In this document: piece by piece, positions 1 to 7,864 of the stretch
Layout of the letters: each line of letters starts with the position of its first letter
Position numbering within the stretch: position 1 is the stretch's first letter
Position numbers and translations under genes: made by a program
Assembly (NCBI GenBank): GCA_030630585.1
Contig: DAOVMU010000006.1
Coordinates: 1-19,225 of the forward strand
Direction of reading: 5' to 3'
Source: Candidatus Bathyarchaeota archaeon
GTDB lineage: Archaea; Thermoproteota; Bathyarchaeia; Bathyarchaeales; Bathycorpusculaceae
Length of the DNA: 19,225 nt
Notes under the pieces: model-generated
What the model was told of the DNA's origin: nothing
What the model saw: only the letters and a program-made list of their open reading frames with translations
The model's database searches: none

Positions 1-21
1 CATATTTCTTCGGAACCGATT

Positions 22-204
22 ATGTTTTCCGTTAAATCATGGTGTCGCACCTACAGAAACGAACGTAGCGAGATCAACCTTCTTGACTTAGCGGACTTCA
101 TCAAAAAAGAACTGAAGCAGGATCCTCAGCACGTGACTAAGTTAGCGTTTGACCAGAAGATTTTGCAGCCGAGTCCTAAGCCTAGTAAAGCTGTGGTGGT
201 GTAA
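22..204 (+). CDS. small hypothetical protein of the integrated element
   Basis: I do not recognise this 60-aa protein. It is mostly polar, with an amphipathic middle (LLDLADFIKKEL) and a proline-rich tail; no metal-binding pairs or membrane segment are visible. The reading frame is open to the left edge, so the true start may lie outside the window and ATG 22 is only the first ATG. Its TAA stop overlaps the next ATG (TAATG at 202-206), and the integrase follows in the same direction, so all three are probably co-transcribed element genes. Translational coupling with the second ORF is likely. Confidence 0.5.
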   Translation: MFSVKSWCRTYRNERSEINLLDLADFIKKELKQDPQHVTKLAFDQKILQPSPKPSKAVVV

Positions 205-473
205 TGTCGCCGAAACAGGCCAGGCTAGTTGAGTACTGTGTTGTTGTTGCTCCTATAACGATTTCCAGCGGGGCTGAAGAGTCTTCAAAGCTGACTGCTG
301 CAACTGTAAAGTTTGAACCAGCCATTTACGCTCTTTGCTGTCTCTGTAATCGCTGGGCTGTGCTGCGTTTCTGTATGGAATACTTGAACGGTGAAGGCGA
401 CATAGTTCTCTGGGGTGAGACGTGCCCGTCATGTAGAAACAGGGTTATTGCTGAAAAAGCGAAAAGAGGTTGA
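204..473 (+). CDS. small CxxC/CxxC zinc-finger-like protein
   Basis: This 89-aa protein is unrecognised. Its C-terminal half has two cysteine pairs (CCLC, about residues 45-48, and CPSC, about residues 76-79) spaced as in a zinc ribbon, so it probably binds zinc and perhaps nucleic acid. The start ATG overlaps the preceding stop and the TGA stop lies 3 nt before the integrase ATG. The integrase Shine-Dalgarno (gaggt, 466-470) sits inside the last codons of this gene, which points to translational coupling. Function is inferred only from the cysteines and the position beside an integrase. Confidence 0.6.
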   Translation: MSPKQARLVEYCVVVAPITISSGAEESSKLTAATVKFEPAIYALCCLCNRWAVLRFCMEYLNGEGDIVLWGETCPSCRNRVIAEKAKRG

Positions 474-476
474 ATA

Positions 477-1835
477 ATGGGCAAGTCCGCTCATTCCAAG
501 CGGCCCGCAAAGCCCCCTTTATGTTGCCCTGAATGCGGATCCACCCGAGTTTGGAAGGATGGTTTCCGCTACACCAGGCAGCGCGATGTGCAGCGATTTT
601 TATGTAAATTATGCGGCTTCAGATTCAGCCAAACGCTGGCGAACATTCAAGTAAAGGTTAACATCAGCGGACAGCTCCTTGAACAATCTAACTCTGGAAA
701 GAACCTTTTGCAATCGAATGTCTTTCAAAGTGACTTCCCCGTTAAGCCAACCCTTGAGGACTCGCCTTTCAAGAGCTGTGAACACGTAACTTCTCATACT
801 TCATCAAAACAGACTATTACAGAGAAAGTATTAAATACTTTTGCTGACTATAATAGAGAACGTCAAGTGTGCGCAGCCTTGACTAGAGGCGCGAAAAACT
901 TGATCAAAGTGGAGACCCGACAAGAAAAGCCCATGCGGGAGGGCACAAAGCTATCAAAACCCGACATCAAAGGTAAAATAATCGAATATATCTGGCGACT
1001 GAAAAATGATGGCTACGCCGATTCCACCGTGGAAAACTATGCTAGAATTTTGAGAATCTTATACGAGCGAGGAGCTGACCTCTGGAGTCCAGAATCAGTG
1101 AAACATAAAATCAGACAGCAGTCCTGGAGCACCGGAAGAAAGATGATCAGTGTGCATGCATACTCAAACTTCATAAAACTGTTAGGGCTTTCTTGGAATC
1201 CTCCGAAATACAAACCACCCGAAAAGCTGCCTTTTATTCCACAGGAAAGAGAGATCGACGACCTCATCGCAGGCTGTAGCTACAAGATCGCAACATTCCT
1301 ACAATTGCTAAAGGAGACGGGAATGCGAGCTGGGGAAGGCTTCAACACAAAGTGGATCGACCTAGACACAATTCAGAACACAGTCAGAGTTACGCCGGAA
1401 AAGAATAGCCGACCCAGAATCTTCAAAATCTCAAATCATCTGATTGCCATGCTTAATCGCCTCCCAAGAGACGGGGAAAGACTATTCAACTACGCTTCAA
1501 AAGCCAGTCTGCGGAGAACATTCGAGAAACAAAGGAAACGAATAGCCCACAAACTCAGCAATCCAAGAATTCAGAGAATATCATTTCACACCTTACGCCA
1601 CTGGAAAGCCACCATGGAATACCATCGAACAAAAGACATCCTCCACGTAATGCAACTACTAGGTCACAAGAACATCAAAAATACCTTAAAATACACACAG
1701 CTAGTTAATTTCGAAGACGATGATTACGCCTGCAAAGTTGCAAGAGAACCCGAAGAAATCAAAGCGCTGATTGAGCTAGGCTTTGATTATATTACCGAGC
1801 AAGCTGGTCTTAAGTTCTTTAGAAAGCGCAAGTAG
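477..1835 (+). CDS. tyrosine recombinase/integrase with N-terminal zinc ribbon
   Basis: Site-specific recombinase of the phage-integrase (XerC/D-like) family, expected to catalyse insertion and excision of the element at the adjacent tRNA. Residues C17-x2-C20 and C43-x2-C46 form an N-terminal zinc ribbon like those of IS-type transposases. A variable linker follows, then a SAM-like core-binding domain (about 165-260) and the catalytic domain. The catalytic set is visible: R284 (TGMRAGE), H371-x2-R374 (HTLRHW), H397 (LLGHK) and nucleophile Y406 (LKYTQL). The basic tail ends FRKRK. Nothing is missing, so the enzyme should be active. The gene ends 17 nt before the CCA end of tRNA-Asn, the usual geometry for an element inserted at a tRNA 3' end. 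The zinc-ribbon fusion probably helps in DNA recognition (inference). Confidence 0.93.
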   Translation: MGKSAHSKRPAKPPLCCPECGSTRVWKDGFRYTRQRDVQRFLCKLCGFRFSQTLANIQVKVNISGQLLEQSNSGKNLLQSNVFQSDFPVKPTLEDSPFKSCEHVTSHTSSKQTITEKVLNTFADYNRERQVCAALTRGAKNLIKVETRQEKPMREGTKLSKPDIKGKIIEYIWRLKNDGYADSTVENYARILRILYERGADLWSPESVKHKIRQQSWSTGRKMISVHAYSNFIKLLGLSWNPPKYKPPEKLPFIPQEREIDDLIAGCSYKIATFLQLLKETGMRAGEGFNTKWIDLDTIQNTVRVTPEKNSRPRIFKISNHLIAMLNRLPRDGERLFNYASKASLRRTFEKQRKRIAHKLSNPRIQRISFHTLRHWKATMEYHRTKDILHVMQLLGHKNIKNTLKYTQLVNFEDDDYACKVAREPEEIKALIELGFDYITEQAGLKFFRKRK

Positions 1836-1900
1836 AGTCGCCGGTTTATCTGTGGCGCCGCCGGTAGGACTTGAACCTACGACCAACTGGTTAACAGCCA
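1836..1900. other. presumed attachment-site region (element/tRNA junction)
   Basis: The integrase stop and the tRNA 3' end are separated by only 17 nt. Archaeal tyrosine integrases commonly recombine at the T-arm and acceptor part of tRNA genes, leaving a direct repeat of the tRNA 3' end at the far end of the element. The second copy would lie left of position 1 and cannot be seen, so the exact core is unknown and these limits are approximate. Confidence 0.45.
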
Positions 1901-1929
1901 GCCGCTCTACCTAGCTGAGCTACGGCGGC
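1853..1929 (-). tRNA. tRNA-Asn(GTT), CCA encoded
   Basis: A full cloverleaf can be drawn on the minus strand. The acceptor stem is GCCGCCG/CGGCGGC (1923-1929 with 1857-1863), the D stem GCTC/GAGC, the anticodon stem GCTGG/CCAGT (one G-U) with loop CTGTTAA, giving anticodon GTT (Asn), and the T stem GTAGG/CCTAC with loop TTCAAGT. The discriminator is G (1856) and CCA is genomically encoded (1853-1855). No intron is seen. The 3' end faces the integrase, so part of the tRNA 3' half is probably the attachment core. Confidence 0.96.
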
Positions 1930-1959
1930 TCATGCTTAATGAGTTTTGAGTTTTCCAGC

Positions 1960-1972
1960 AATATTTAAGTTT
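1960..1972 (-). promoter_or_regulatory. TATA element for tRNA-Asn
   Basis: On the minus strand the sequence reads AAACTTAAATATT, a good archaeal BRE/TATA box, 31-43 nt upstream of the tRNA 5' end at 1929. That is the expected spacing for a tRNA transcript with a very short or no leader. Confidence 0.7.
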
Positions 1973-2033
1973 ACTCATTGAATAGTTTAGTGACATAAAG
2001 ATTACTTTCTTTTTACAACACTTGGAAACTAAG

Positions 2034-2213
2034 ATGGAAGGAACGTTATCGAGTAACACAAAAAATCAAGGCTCAGTTGCAGTCTCGAACTATAATGAGG
2101 TCTCAAAAAGTGGTGCACGTTACATAAACAGTAAGGAATATTTGCTTGCGCATGACACCCGTCGGTTTCAATTGAAGTGTAAGCTGGCGAATAATATAAA
2201 CAAACATCATTGA
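2034..2213 (+). CDS. doubtful small ORF
   Basis: A 59-residue ORF from ATG 2034 (an upstream in-frame TTG at 2022 is possible). The product is polar, rich in Asn, Ser and Lys, without a recognisable motif. No convincing Shine-Dalgarno precedes it. It fills most of the 400-nt gap between the tRNA and the AbrB-like gene. It may be a genuine hypothetical gene or a chance ORF; I lean to the latter. Confidence 0.2.
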   Translation: MEGTLSSNTKNQGSVAVSNYNEVSKSGARYINSKEYLLAHDTRRFQLKCKLANNINKHH

Positions 2214-2264
2214 AATAACCTGTGCAAATTAGTAGTTATAGTTCTTTCAGATGGGTGAAACCAA

Positions 2265-2277
2265 GGTTTAAATATTG
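2265..2277 (+). promoter_or_regulatory. TATA box of first AbrB-like gene
   Basis: The sequence GTTTAAATATTG lies about 55-65 nt before ATG 2330. A Shine-Dalgarno (aaggtg, 2317-2322) is 7 nt from that ATG. The same GTTTAAATA core precedes the paralog at 10937. Confidence 0.55.
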
Positions 2278-2329
2278 CCTTCTTTTACTAGCCTAGCTAT
2301 TGAACCAAGAGTTAGTAAGGTGTTAACAA

Positions 2330-2533
2330 ATGGTCAGTGAAGGAAGAGGACGGTTGTTCAGAATAACAGATGGCAAATACTTGATTTATCTACCAGTATA
2401 CTTAGCGGAAGACAGCATGTTCCCATTCAAAGGGTCAGACTCCATACCTGTAAAGGTACAGTTCAAAATCGGAGACGACAAATTAATCATAGAAAAGTGG
2501 GAAGAACCAGAAAAAAGTAAACAGTCGAACTAA
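2330..2533 (+). CDS. small AbrB/MazE-like (SpoVT-AbrB) protein, paralog 1
   Basis: A 67-aa protein with the pattern of a swapped-hairpin AbrB fold: a strand followed by IYLPVYLAEDSMFPF, then V-K-V-F-K-G-D-KLIIEKW. Family members are dimeric DNA-binding regulators, often antitoxins, but the assignment rests on pattern only. The N-terminal 34 residues are almost identical to the protein at 10937-11137 (one I/R change); this copy lacks about 10 residues of a basic Gly/Arg-rich loop present there and has an acidic/basic tail (EEPEKSK). A strong ribosome site (aaggtg) supports the start. No toxin-like partner follows; the next recognisable sequence is an oxidoreductase fragment. Confidence 0.8.
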   Translation: MVSEGRGRLFRITDGKYLIYLPVYLAEDSMFPFKGSDSIPVKVQFKIGDDKLIIEKWEEPEKSKQSN

Positions 2534-2752
2534 TATTGCTCCACATAAGATACAAAATTAGGGTTGCTGCGTGAAGCAAGAATGCGCAAGCTACTAGTCT
2601 CGTACAGGAAAAATTGAGAAGTCCTTAAGAGAATAAACTAAAGGGTTCTGTCGCTATTTAGGGCTATTACGTTTTGTTTTCTCCTTTTGCTTAGAAAAGT
2701 GTATGTGTTAGATTTTCCAATTAGGTTGAAAGATTAATGGAGACCACCTGTA

Positions 2753-3136
2753 CTGAAAAAAATTCTAGAGGTTAGATGGCACGGCAGAGGCGGCCAAGGA
2801 GCATGGACCGCCAGCGAACTATTAGCCCGAGCAGCAATCTACGAAGGGAAATACATTCAGTCTTTTCCAGAATTCGGCCCAGAACGAATGGGTGCACCAG
2901 TAGCTGCTTTTACAAGAATAAGCAATGATCCAATACAAATACACTGTGCAGTCTACAATCCAGATGCAGCAGCTGTTTTAGACCCAACGCTACTAAAAAC
3001 GGTTCCAGTTACCAAAGGATTAAAAGAAGAAGGAACCATCGTAATTAACTCCAAGGAAAATCCTGCTGAAATGAGAAAGATACTCAACATGCACAAAGGA
3101 AAAATTCTGACTGTTCCAGCAAGCGCGCGCGCTTAG
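2753..3136 (+). pseudogene. 2-oxoacid:ferredoxin oxidoreductase gamma subunit fragment (PorC/PorG-like)
   Basis: Translated from 2753 the frame gives EVRWHGRGGQGAWTASELLARAA and later FPEFGPERMGAPV, the signature N-terminal half of the gamma subunit of pyruvate/2-oxoacid:ferredoxin oxidoreductase. Only about 127 residues remain of a usual length near 180: homology ends at TVPASARA in a perfect palindrome of alternating GC (3121-3134), followed at once by TAG. The 5' end is also odd: there is no ATG in frame before the HGRGGQG motif. ATG 2737 lies one frame away, and removing one base from the seven-A run (2756-2762) would join it. A CTG at 2753 is the only near-cognate start. The alpha, beta and delta subunit genes normally adjacent are absent, so this is most likely a remnant. 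ATG 2888 would start after the conserved motif and is unlikely to be the original start. Confidence 0.8.
3121..3134. repeat. 14-nt palindrome AAGCGCGCGCGCTT at gene break
   Basis: A perfect palindrome of alternating purine-pyrimidine bases exactly where the gamma-subunit homology stops. Alternating CG tracts can adopt left-handed or cruciform structure and are recombination-prone; a role in the break is inference. Confidence 0.7.
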
Positions 3137-3310
3137 ATGAACACAGACGGTGTGAACAATGGTAAGGTTGAGAGGTTTTCTTAAACAGAGGCCAAGAGAA
3201 CTGAAAGGTTTGACATATATTGGCTAAAACGCACGAGGTGGATGTAAATAGAAGTTTCTTCTATAAGTTGGTTTCACAATTAATATGGGCATGAAAGGTC
3301 GTTAGATTTT

Positions 3311-3559
3311 ATGTTCTCAAGAAATATGCTTGAGAGAATAAAGGGTGTGAAGAAAGTGTTTATGAAGACTAAGAATCTTTGTGAAAAAATAAGAAATTTG
3401 GAGACTGAACGAGCGAATTTGATGATTGAAATTGAAAAATTAAAGAAAATGGCGGAATCAAAGGTTTATGCACTTGAGAACGAAGTAAGCATGATGCGAG
3501 AAGAGGTGAAGTCATTAAGAGGTCTTTTAGGTTATGCGGAAGAAACAAGAAAACAATAA
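3311..3559 (+). CDS. small coiled-coil protein
   Basis: An 82-aa protein with an unbroken heptad-type helix from about residue 20 to 75 (LCEKIRNLETERANLMIEI and onward), rich in E, K and L: a dimeric coiled coil. No catalytic or DNA-binding motif is visible and the partner is unknown. It faces the winged-helix gene at 3587-3769 end to end, 27 nt apart. The coding pattern (charged heptads) makes it more credible than a chance ORF. An internal ATG at 3326 is an alternative start. Confidence 0.65.
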   Translation: MFSRNMLERIKGVKKVFMKTKNLCEKIRNLETERANLMIEIEKLKKMAESKVYALENEVSMMREEVKSLRGLLGYAEETRKQ

Positions 3560-3586
3560 AGCAGTTGATTTTGTGCAAGCTAAGAT

Positions 3587-3769
3587 TTACTGGTTCGAAA
3601 GTTTATAGCGGCGGTTCTCGGAATCAATTATGTTTTTCTTAAACAACTTGCGTAAGGCTTGGTAAACCTTCTTCTCGGATTGTCCCACCTTCTCAGCAAT
3701 CTCAGCAAGTGTTAACCCTTCATCAGAACTTCCTAAGGTTGAAACAATAAGGTTTTCGAGTTTTCCCAT
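3587..3769 (-). CDS. small winged-helix DNA-binding protein
   Basis: A 60-aa protein that is essentially one winged helix: LTLAEIAEKVGQSEKKVYQA (helix-turn-helix, about residues 19-38), then LRKLFKKNII and a short wing (SENRRYKL). Such single-domain proteins act as transcription regulators in archaea; the target is unknown. A short dyad (TCACT/AGTGA, arms 3779-3783 and 3791-3795) lies 10-26 nt upstream of its start codon and could be an autoregulatory site. Confidence 0.75.
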   Translation of the reverse strand: MGKLENLIVSTLGSSDEGLTLAEIAEKVGQSEKKVYQALRKLFKKNIIDSENRRYKLSNQ

Positions 3770-3778
3770 GGTAACAGT

Positions 3779-3795
3779 TCACTCATCATAAGTGA
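3779..3795. promoter_or_regulatory. short dyad upstream of winged-helix gene
   Basis: TCACT-N7-AGTGA, immediately upstream of the minus-strand start at 3769. The arms are only five bases, so chance is possible; the position just before a regulator gene is the main support. Confidence 0.3.
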
Positions 3796-4007
3796 GATGT
3801 TTTTCTTATTAAGAATTGTGGATTAAGAAATTAGAAACTTCAAAGGGTCAATTGTTTTTCACTATTTATTCTAGTTAACCTAAAGGTACTTACACTACAG
3901 AACTACAATCATTTAGTGTTTGCCAAATGGTCAAACAGAATGTAATCGAAGACTTTTCCGCAAGTCATAAAACCCTTAAAAGAACTATTTATGATGGCAC
4001 GTAGGTT

Positions 4008-4571
4008 ATGAAATCGTATAGAGGATGGGGAAACGTGAAGAGAAAACTCCTTTCGTTTTTGGTTCAAGTTGTTTTGATGCAATTATTCGTTCCAGTTGTT
4101 CACAGTTTTTCATCTGGAGAAGTTGATGCGACAGCTATCGCTAGTTGGGTTGTTGATGGTGATACTTTTGACGTCACTTCAGGAGATAGGATTAGATTGG
4201 CTGATGTAGATGCTCCGGAATACGGTGAAAGTGGATATGATGACGCTAAAAACTTTCTAATCTCACGTGTATAAGACAAGCAGGTTTACTTAGATATAGA
4301 CGATATTTACGGGGCAGATAAATATGACAGACTAGTCTGCGTAGTTTATGTTGAACACAATTCTACACATTTCAAAAATGTCAACAAAGCACTCCTAGTT
4401 GGAGGCTTTGCTGTAATTAGAGACTTCGATAACGAATTTAACCCCTATACATGGAGTCTTTACTTTCTCGAAGAAGAAATACCAGAATTTCCGTCACCCA
4501 CCATCATCCCACTACTCATGATAGCAACACTACTAGCAGTAATAGTGTACAGAAGAAAACATTTTGCATAG
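4008..4571 (+). pseudogene. thermonuclease (SNase)-like exported protein with PEF-CTERM anchor, interrupted by TAA
   Basis: The first ORF (4008-4274, 88 aa) has a signal peptide (basic start, hydrophobic residues about 13-32) and the start of a staphylococcal-nuclease fold: DGDTF (D52), then IRLADVDAPE giving R63, D68 and E71, matching the catalytic or calcium residues D21, R35, D40 and E43. TAA at 4272-4274 stops it. Without any frame change the next codons continue the domain (DKQVYLDIDD..., KYDRLVCVVYV, whose R107 matches catalytic R87) and end with IPEFPSPTIIPLLMIATLL plus YRRK, a PEF-CTERM sorting anchor, at TAG 4569-4571. The full 187 codons are the expected size for a surface-anchored nuclease. 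The 88-aa product alone would lack a catalytic arginine and the anchor. It is either a recent nonsense mutation, a sequence error, or read-through. Confidence 0.85.
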
Positions 4572-4623
4572 TTACCACTGAGTTTTGCACATAACCGCAA
4601 CCTTACAATTTGAAAACTGTTTG

Positions 4624-7600
4624 CTATGGGGCTTTTTGTCCGTAGTGTTTAAGCAGTATTACTGCGTCGAAAAGGTCGATGTCGCCGTCTCCGTCTATAT
4701 CGCAGTGGGGATCATAGTTTGGTTGGCCTTTTTTAGCGCCGTAGCATTTTAGCAGCTTGACAGCATCGAAAAGATCTACATCAAAGTCACCGTCCACATC
4801 GCCTGGAATAGTTACGACTACCCAACCGTCTGTTAGGGTGTTGTCTGAAACGTCTGTTTCACCTGGAACTGCGTCTGCGGCAGCGCTTATAGTATAGTTG
4901 CCCTTAGCAAAGCCAGTAGTGTTCCAAGTGAATAAGATAGTTGTGGAGTTTCCGCTGGTTAACGTGACGCATTTTGCTGCAATAGAAGACGCGTTAGCGT
5001 AGATTGTGACGTTGAAAGTTTCTATGTAATCGCCTTGATTTTCAACAGTGACGTTTATGTTCACGTTGAAACCGGTTCCGACTATTGTCTTAAATGGTGC
5101 AATAATTAAGACGGCTACGTCGCGGCGTAAGACTGTTTTGGTTGAAGTTGAATTGGCTGTTGCACCATCGTCATCAGTTACGGTGAGAGTGACTATGTAG
5201 GTTCCATTATCTCCATATGAATGTTCAACAGTTACTCCTGTAGCGTTTGTACCGTCTCCAAAATTCCAAAAGTAACCAATTATGTAACCATCAGGGTCAT
5301 AGCTTTCGGAAGCATTGAAGTAAATGATTTCACCTACGTACACGATTTCGGCGGATTCTGTGAACGATGCTGTGGGAGGTCTGTTCAAGATTGTTTTGGT
5401 GGCCTCTGCTGATGCTACGGCGTCGTCGTCATCCGTGACTGTTAAAGTGACTGTGTAGATTCCATTATCCGCATATGAGTGAGCCACTATTGCGCCAGTT
5501 GCGTTCGTTCCGTCGCCGAAATTCCAGAAATAACTGACAATCATTCCATCTGGATCGTAACTTTCACCCGCATTAAAAACAATGACTTCGCTGGTGTAGA
5601 CTATTTCTGCGGATTCGTTAAAACTTGCTACTGGAGATATGTTCGTGTGCAAGTAAGCCCAAACCTCCTTTTTCTCGTCCGTCACGTTCTGCACTAAGAA
5701 ATTGATTAAAGTCTTGTTTTGATGCGATTGTGGAGCAATGAGAGCCGAGTCGCGAACTAGCGTGACACCCCTGTTCAACCTTAGAATCCTCTGTCTGGGC
5801 TTCCAAGTCGTAGAGTTTCTAATCTTTAGCCACGCACTCTTGTCTTCTATAGTCCACCAGTACACGTAAACCTGCTCTGAATCTGGATTCCAACATATCG
5901 TAGGCCACGAGTAGATGTTACTGCTGAGCGATTCTTTGGTCAGGTGGGAAGTCACCAACTCGTCCTTGACTTCCCAGTTACCAGTTGTGTAATTGCGGAA
6001 ACTATAATCGCTTCTGTTAGTTGCTCTTCGATAAACAATGTGAATGTGCCCGTAACCATCGGAAACAGCACTAAACACGTAATTGCTTGACATCGTATAA
6101 TCTGAGGCGTTTTCCAAAGGACCTAGAGCGCTGTTATCCCACAATCTTCCTCTCGGCGGTTCATCGTTATTCGCGCTACAGTAAATCACATATATCTCGT
6201 TATTCGGCAAGCTTAGGGCAACTCCAGATACTAAATCGTTGTCTGGGTTTCCGTTGATTTGCTTTGGGAAACCAGTTGTCGTCTGCCACATCCCATTGTT
6301 AAAGTCGCTTTTCACCAAGTTCAACGTCTTCAAATTCGGGTTTGTACGATTCCCGAAAAGAAGGTATGGGTAACCGTTCGTGTCCGTCACAACCGAGCAT
6401 GCATAGAAGCATTGAGAGGCGTCAGCGTCAACAGCAACCTGCTCTGAAGTTATGAAAGTTATTGTTCCGTTAGAATTTAGGATCCCCTTGCGATAATACA
6501 CATCGTCGCCTGGTCCCTCAGGACTATAGACATAATGTACTGCACCGTTAGAACCATGAACGTAAAACATGTAGCCATACTCAGCGCTCCTTACAGTTTG
6601 CGAAGCGCTCCACGTTTGCCCATCCTCGGTTGACACATATTTAATGTTTCCTCCATCGCTATAGAACTTCCAGAACCTTCCAGTGACATTGTCGAAGAAA
6701 TCCTTTCTGCCGTAACTATGAGCTATTGACGAGTCGCTAACAGTTTCTATACACTGTAATAGATCTGGACTGAAGTTCTTCACAGGGTAAACGTAAAACA
6801 ACTCGGTTTTTTCCCAATCGTCATTTGTATCGTTCGCCCAAAACCTGTAAGCCAAAACAGAAGTAGCATCATTTTGCAACGTTACAGTATGGTTGCTCCA
6901 CGCTTTCACCCCCGTTAAGGCTCCAGTCAGGTTTTCTGAAATCCAGCTTCCACTTGCGTTATGGCTCAAAGCATAACTACTCAACCCGTCAGGATCACTC
7001 CATTGTACGGACAACGTTACATTGTGGCCCACCTTATCATACACCACTGTGCTGGTTTGCACTGGAACTGGTCCGTTGTAAATCCTTATGTATGCTCTAC
7101 GTACAGTAACAAGAAAAAGACCATAGTAAAGAGATGAAACTTTCAGTTTTGCATCGTTGATTTCGGAAGTTGTTTTCAGAGTGCTGGTTACGTTTATTTC
7201 CGTCCATCTGTACTCCAAAGTTAAATTGAATGAGCCTAGGTCTACCTCGGATAAGCCGTTGTCCAAGTAAAGTTTTGCTTCCTCTTCGGACATTATATGG
7301 GTTGCTTGCCATTCAATCATTAAATACACGGTTTGCAAAGTTGTCAAGCTTGTGTTTTTGAAATGGAACCATGAACAGTTGCCTGTTCCTACAGACATTA
7401 TGTAGCTATCTGTGTCATCATGCAAGTACGGACTGTTGCCCATAGGTAGCCAACTTGCGCTTTCAGTGTTGTCGAAATAGTCTACCCAACATTTCACGTC
7501 TGCGGCTCGATGATCATAGCTTCCCCAATTTCCATGCTCGCGTTTGAAGGTTGTTCGAGAGGTCTTGACTGTATGAACGTTAAAAACCGAAGCTAACACG

Positions 7601-7650
7601 GTTATTGACAGCAGTATAAGCATTATCTTGGAAACAGGTCTTTTTAACAT
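4624..7650 (-). CDS. large exported dockerin protein with beta-propeller-like region, two PKD domains and CARDB
   Basis: A 1008-aa secreted protein. A signal peptide covers residues 1-30 (SKIMLILLSITVLASVF). Residues about 30-300 form beta-rich, N-glycosylation-rich domains. About 300-660 carries repeats such as KYVSTEDGQTW and HIHIVYRR that recall BNR/sialidase-type beta-propellers. Two PKD domains follow (about 670-753 and 755-840), each with the YFWNFGDGTN core; they are near copies of each other. CARDB (about 842-945, with TVENQGDYIETFNVTIYA) precedes a C-terminal type I dockerin (about 950-1005) with two calcium loops, DVDGDFDVDLFDA and DIDGDGDIDLFDA, each followed by a helix ending YG. 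No cohesin is visible in the window, so the dockerin partner is unknown. It probably acts outside the cell, perhaps in glycan or protein binding; no catalytic residues were identified. ATG 7650 is followed by a good signal sequence and preceded by aaagg. Confidence 0.93.
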   Translation of the reverse strand: MLKRPVSKIMLILLSITVLASVFNVHTVKTSRTTFKREHGNWGSYDHRAADVKCWVDYFDNTESASWLPMGNSPYLHDDTDSYIMSVGTGNCSWFHFKNTSLTTLQTVYLMIEWQATHIMSEEEAKLYLDNGLSEVDLGSFNLTLEYRWTEINVTSTLKTTSEINDAKLKVSSLYYGLFLVTVRRAYIRIYNGPVPVQTSTVVYDKVGHNVTLSVQWSDPDGLSSYALSHNASGSWISENLTGALTGVKAWSNHTVTLQNDATSVLAYRFWANDTNDDWEKTELFYVYPVKNFSPDLLQCIETVSDSSIAHSYGRKDFFDNVTGRFWKFYSDGGNIKYVSTEDGQTWSASQTVRSAEYGYMFYVHGSNGAVHYVYSPEGPGDDVYYRKGILNSNGTITFITSEQVAVDADASQCFYACSVVTDTNGYPYLLFGNRTNPNLKTLNLVKSDFNNGMWQTTTGFPKQINGNPDNDLVSGVALSLPNNEIYVIYCSANNDEPPRGRLWDNSALGPLENASDYTMSSNYVFSAVSDGYGHIHIVYRRATNRSDYSFRNYTTGNWEVKDELVTSHLTKESLSSNIYSWPTICWNPDSEQVYVYWWTIEDKSAWLKIRNSTTWKPRQRILRLNRGVTLVRDSALIAPQSHQNKTLINFLVQNVTDEKKEVWAYLHTNISPVASFNESAEIVYTSEVIVFNAGESYDPDGMIVSYFWNFGDGTNATGAIVAHSYADNGIYTVTLTVTDDDDAVASAEATKTILNRPPTASFTESAEIVYVGEIIYFNASESYDPDGYIIGYFWNFGDGTNATGVTVEHSYGDNGTYIVTLTVTDDDGATANSTSTKTVLRRDVAVLIIAPFKTIVGTGFNVNINVTVENQGDYIETFNVTIYANASSIAAKCVTLTSGNSTTILFTWNTTGFAKGNYTISAAADAVPGETDVSDNTLTDGWVVVTIPGDVDGDFDVDLFDAVKLLKCYGAKKGQPNYDPHCDIDGDGDIDLFDAVILLKHYGQKAP

Positions 7651-7864
7651 AGTGCCTTTCTTCCAATCTAGTATAGTTTACCTATCAAATAACACTTGTG
7701 AAGAAATGTTCTATTACTTTGGCGTAAACACGAAACTTACATCATTGAATCCGTTTTCCCTCGCGCATGCTGTTGGAACAGTCTCTATCGGTAGTATTGG
7801 ATTAAAACAAAAATTCTTTCACAAATCATAAAACTGAAGCAGAAGACATAATGAATGATGCGAT

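Noticed and set aside
5221..6447. several plus-strand ORFs within the dockerin/PKD gene
   Set aside because: They are antisense frames of a well-supported 1008-aa exported protein and show cysteine-rich artefact composition.
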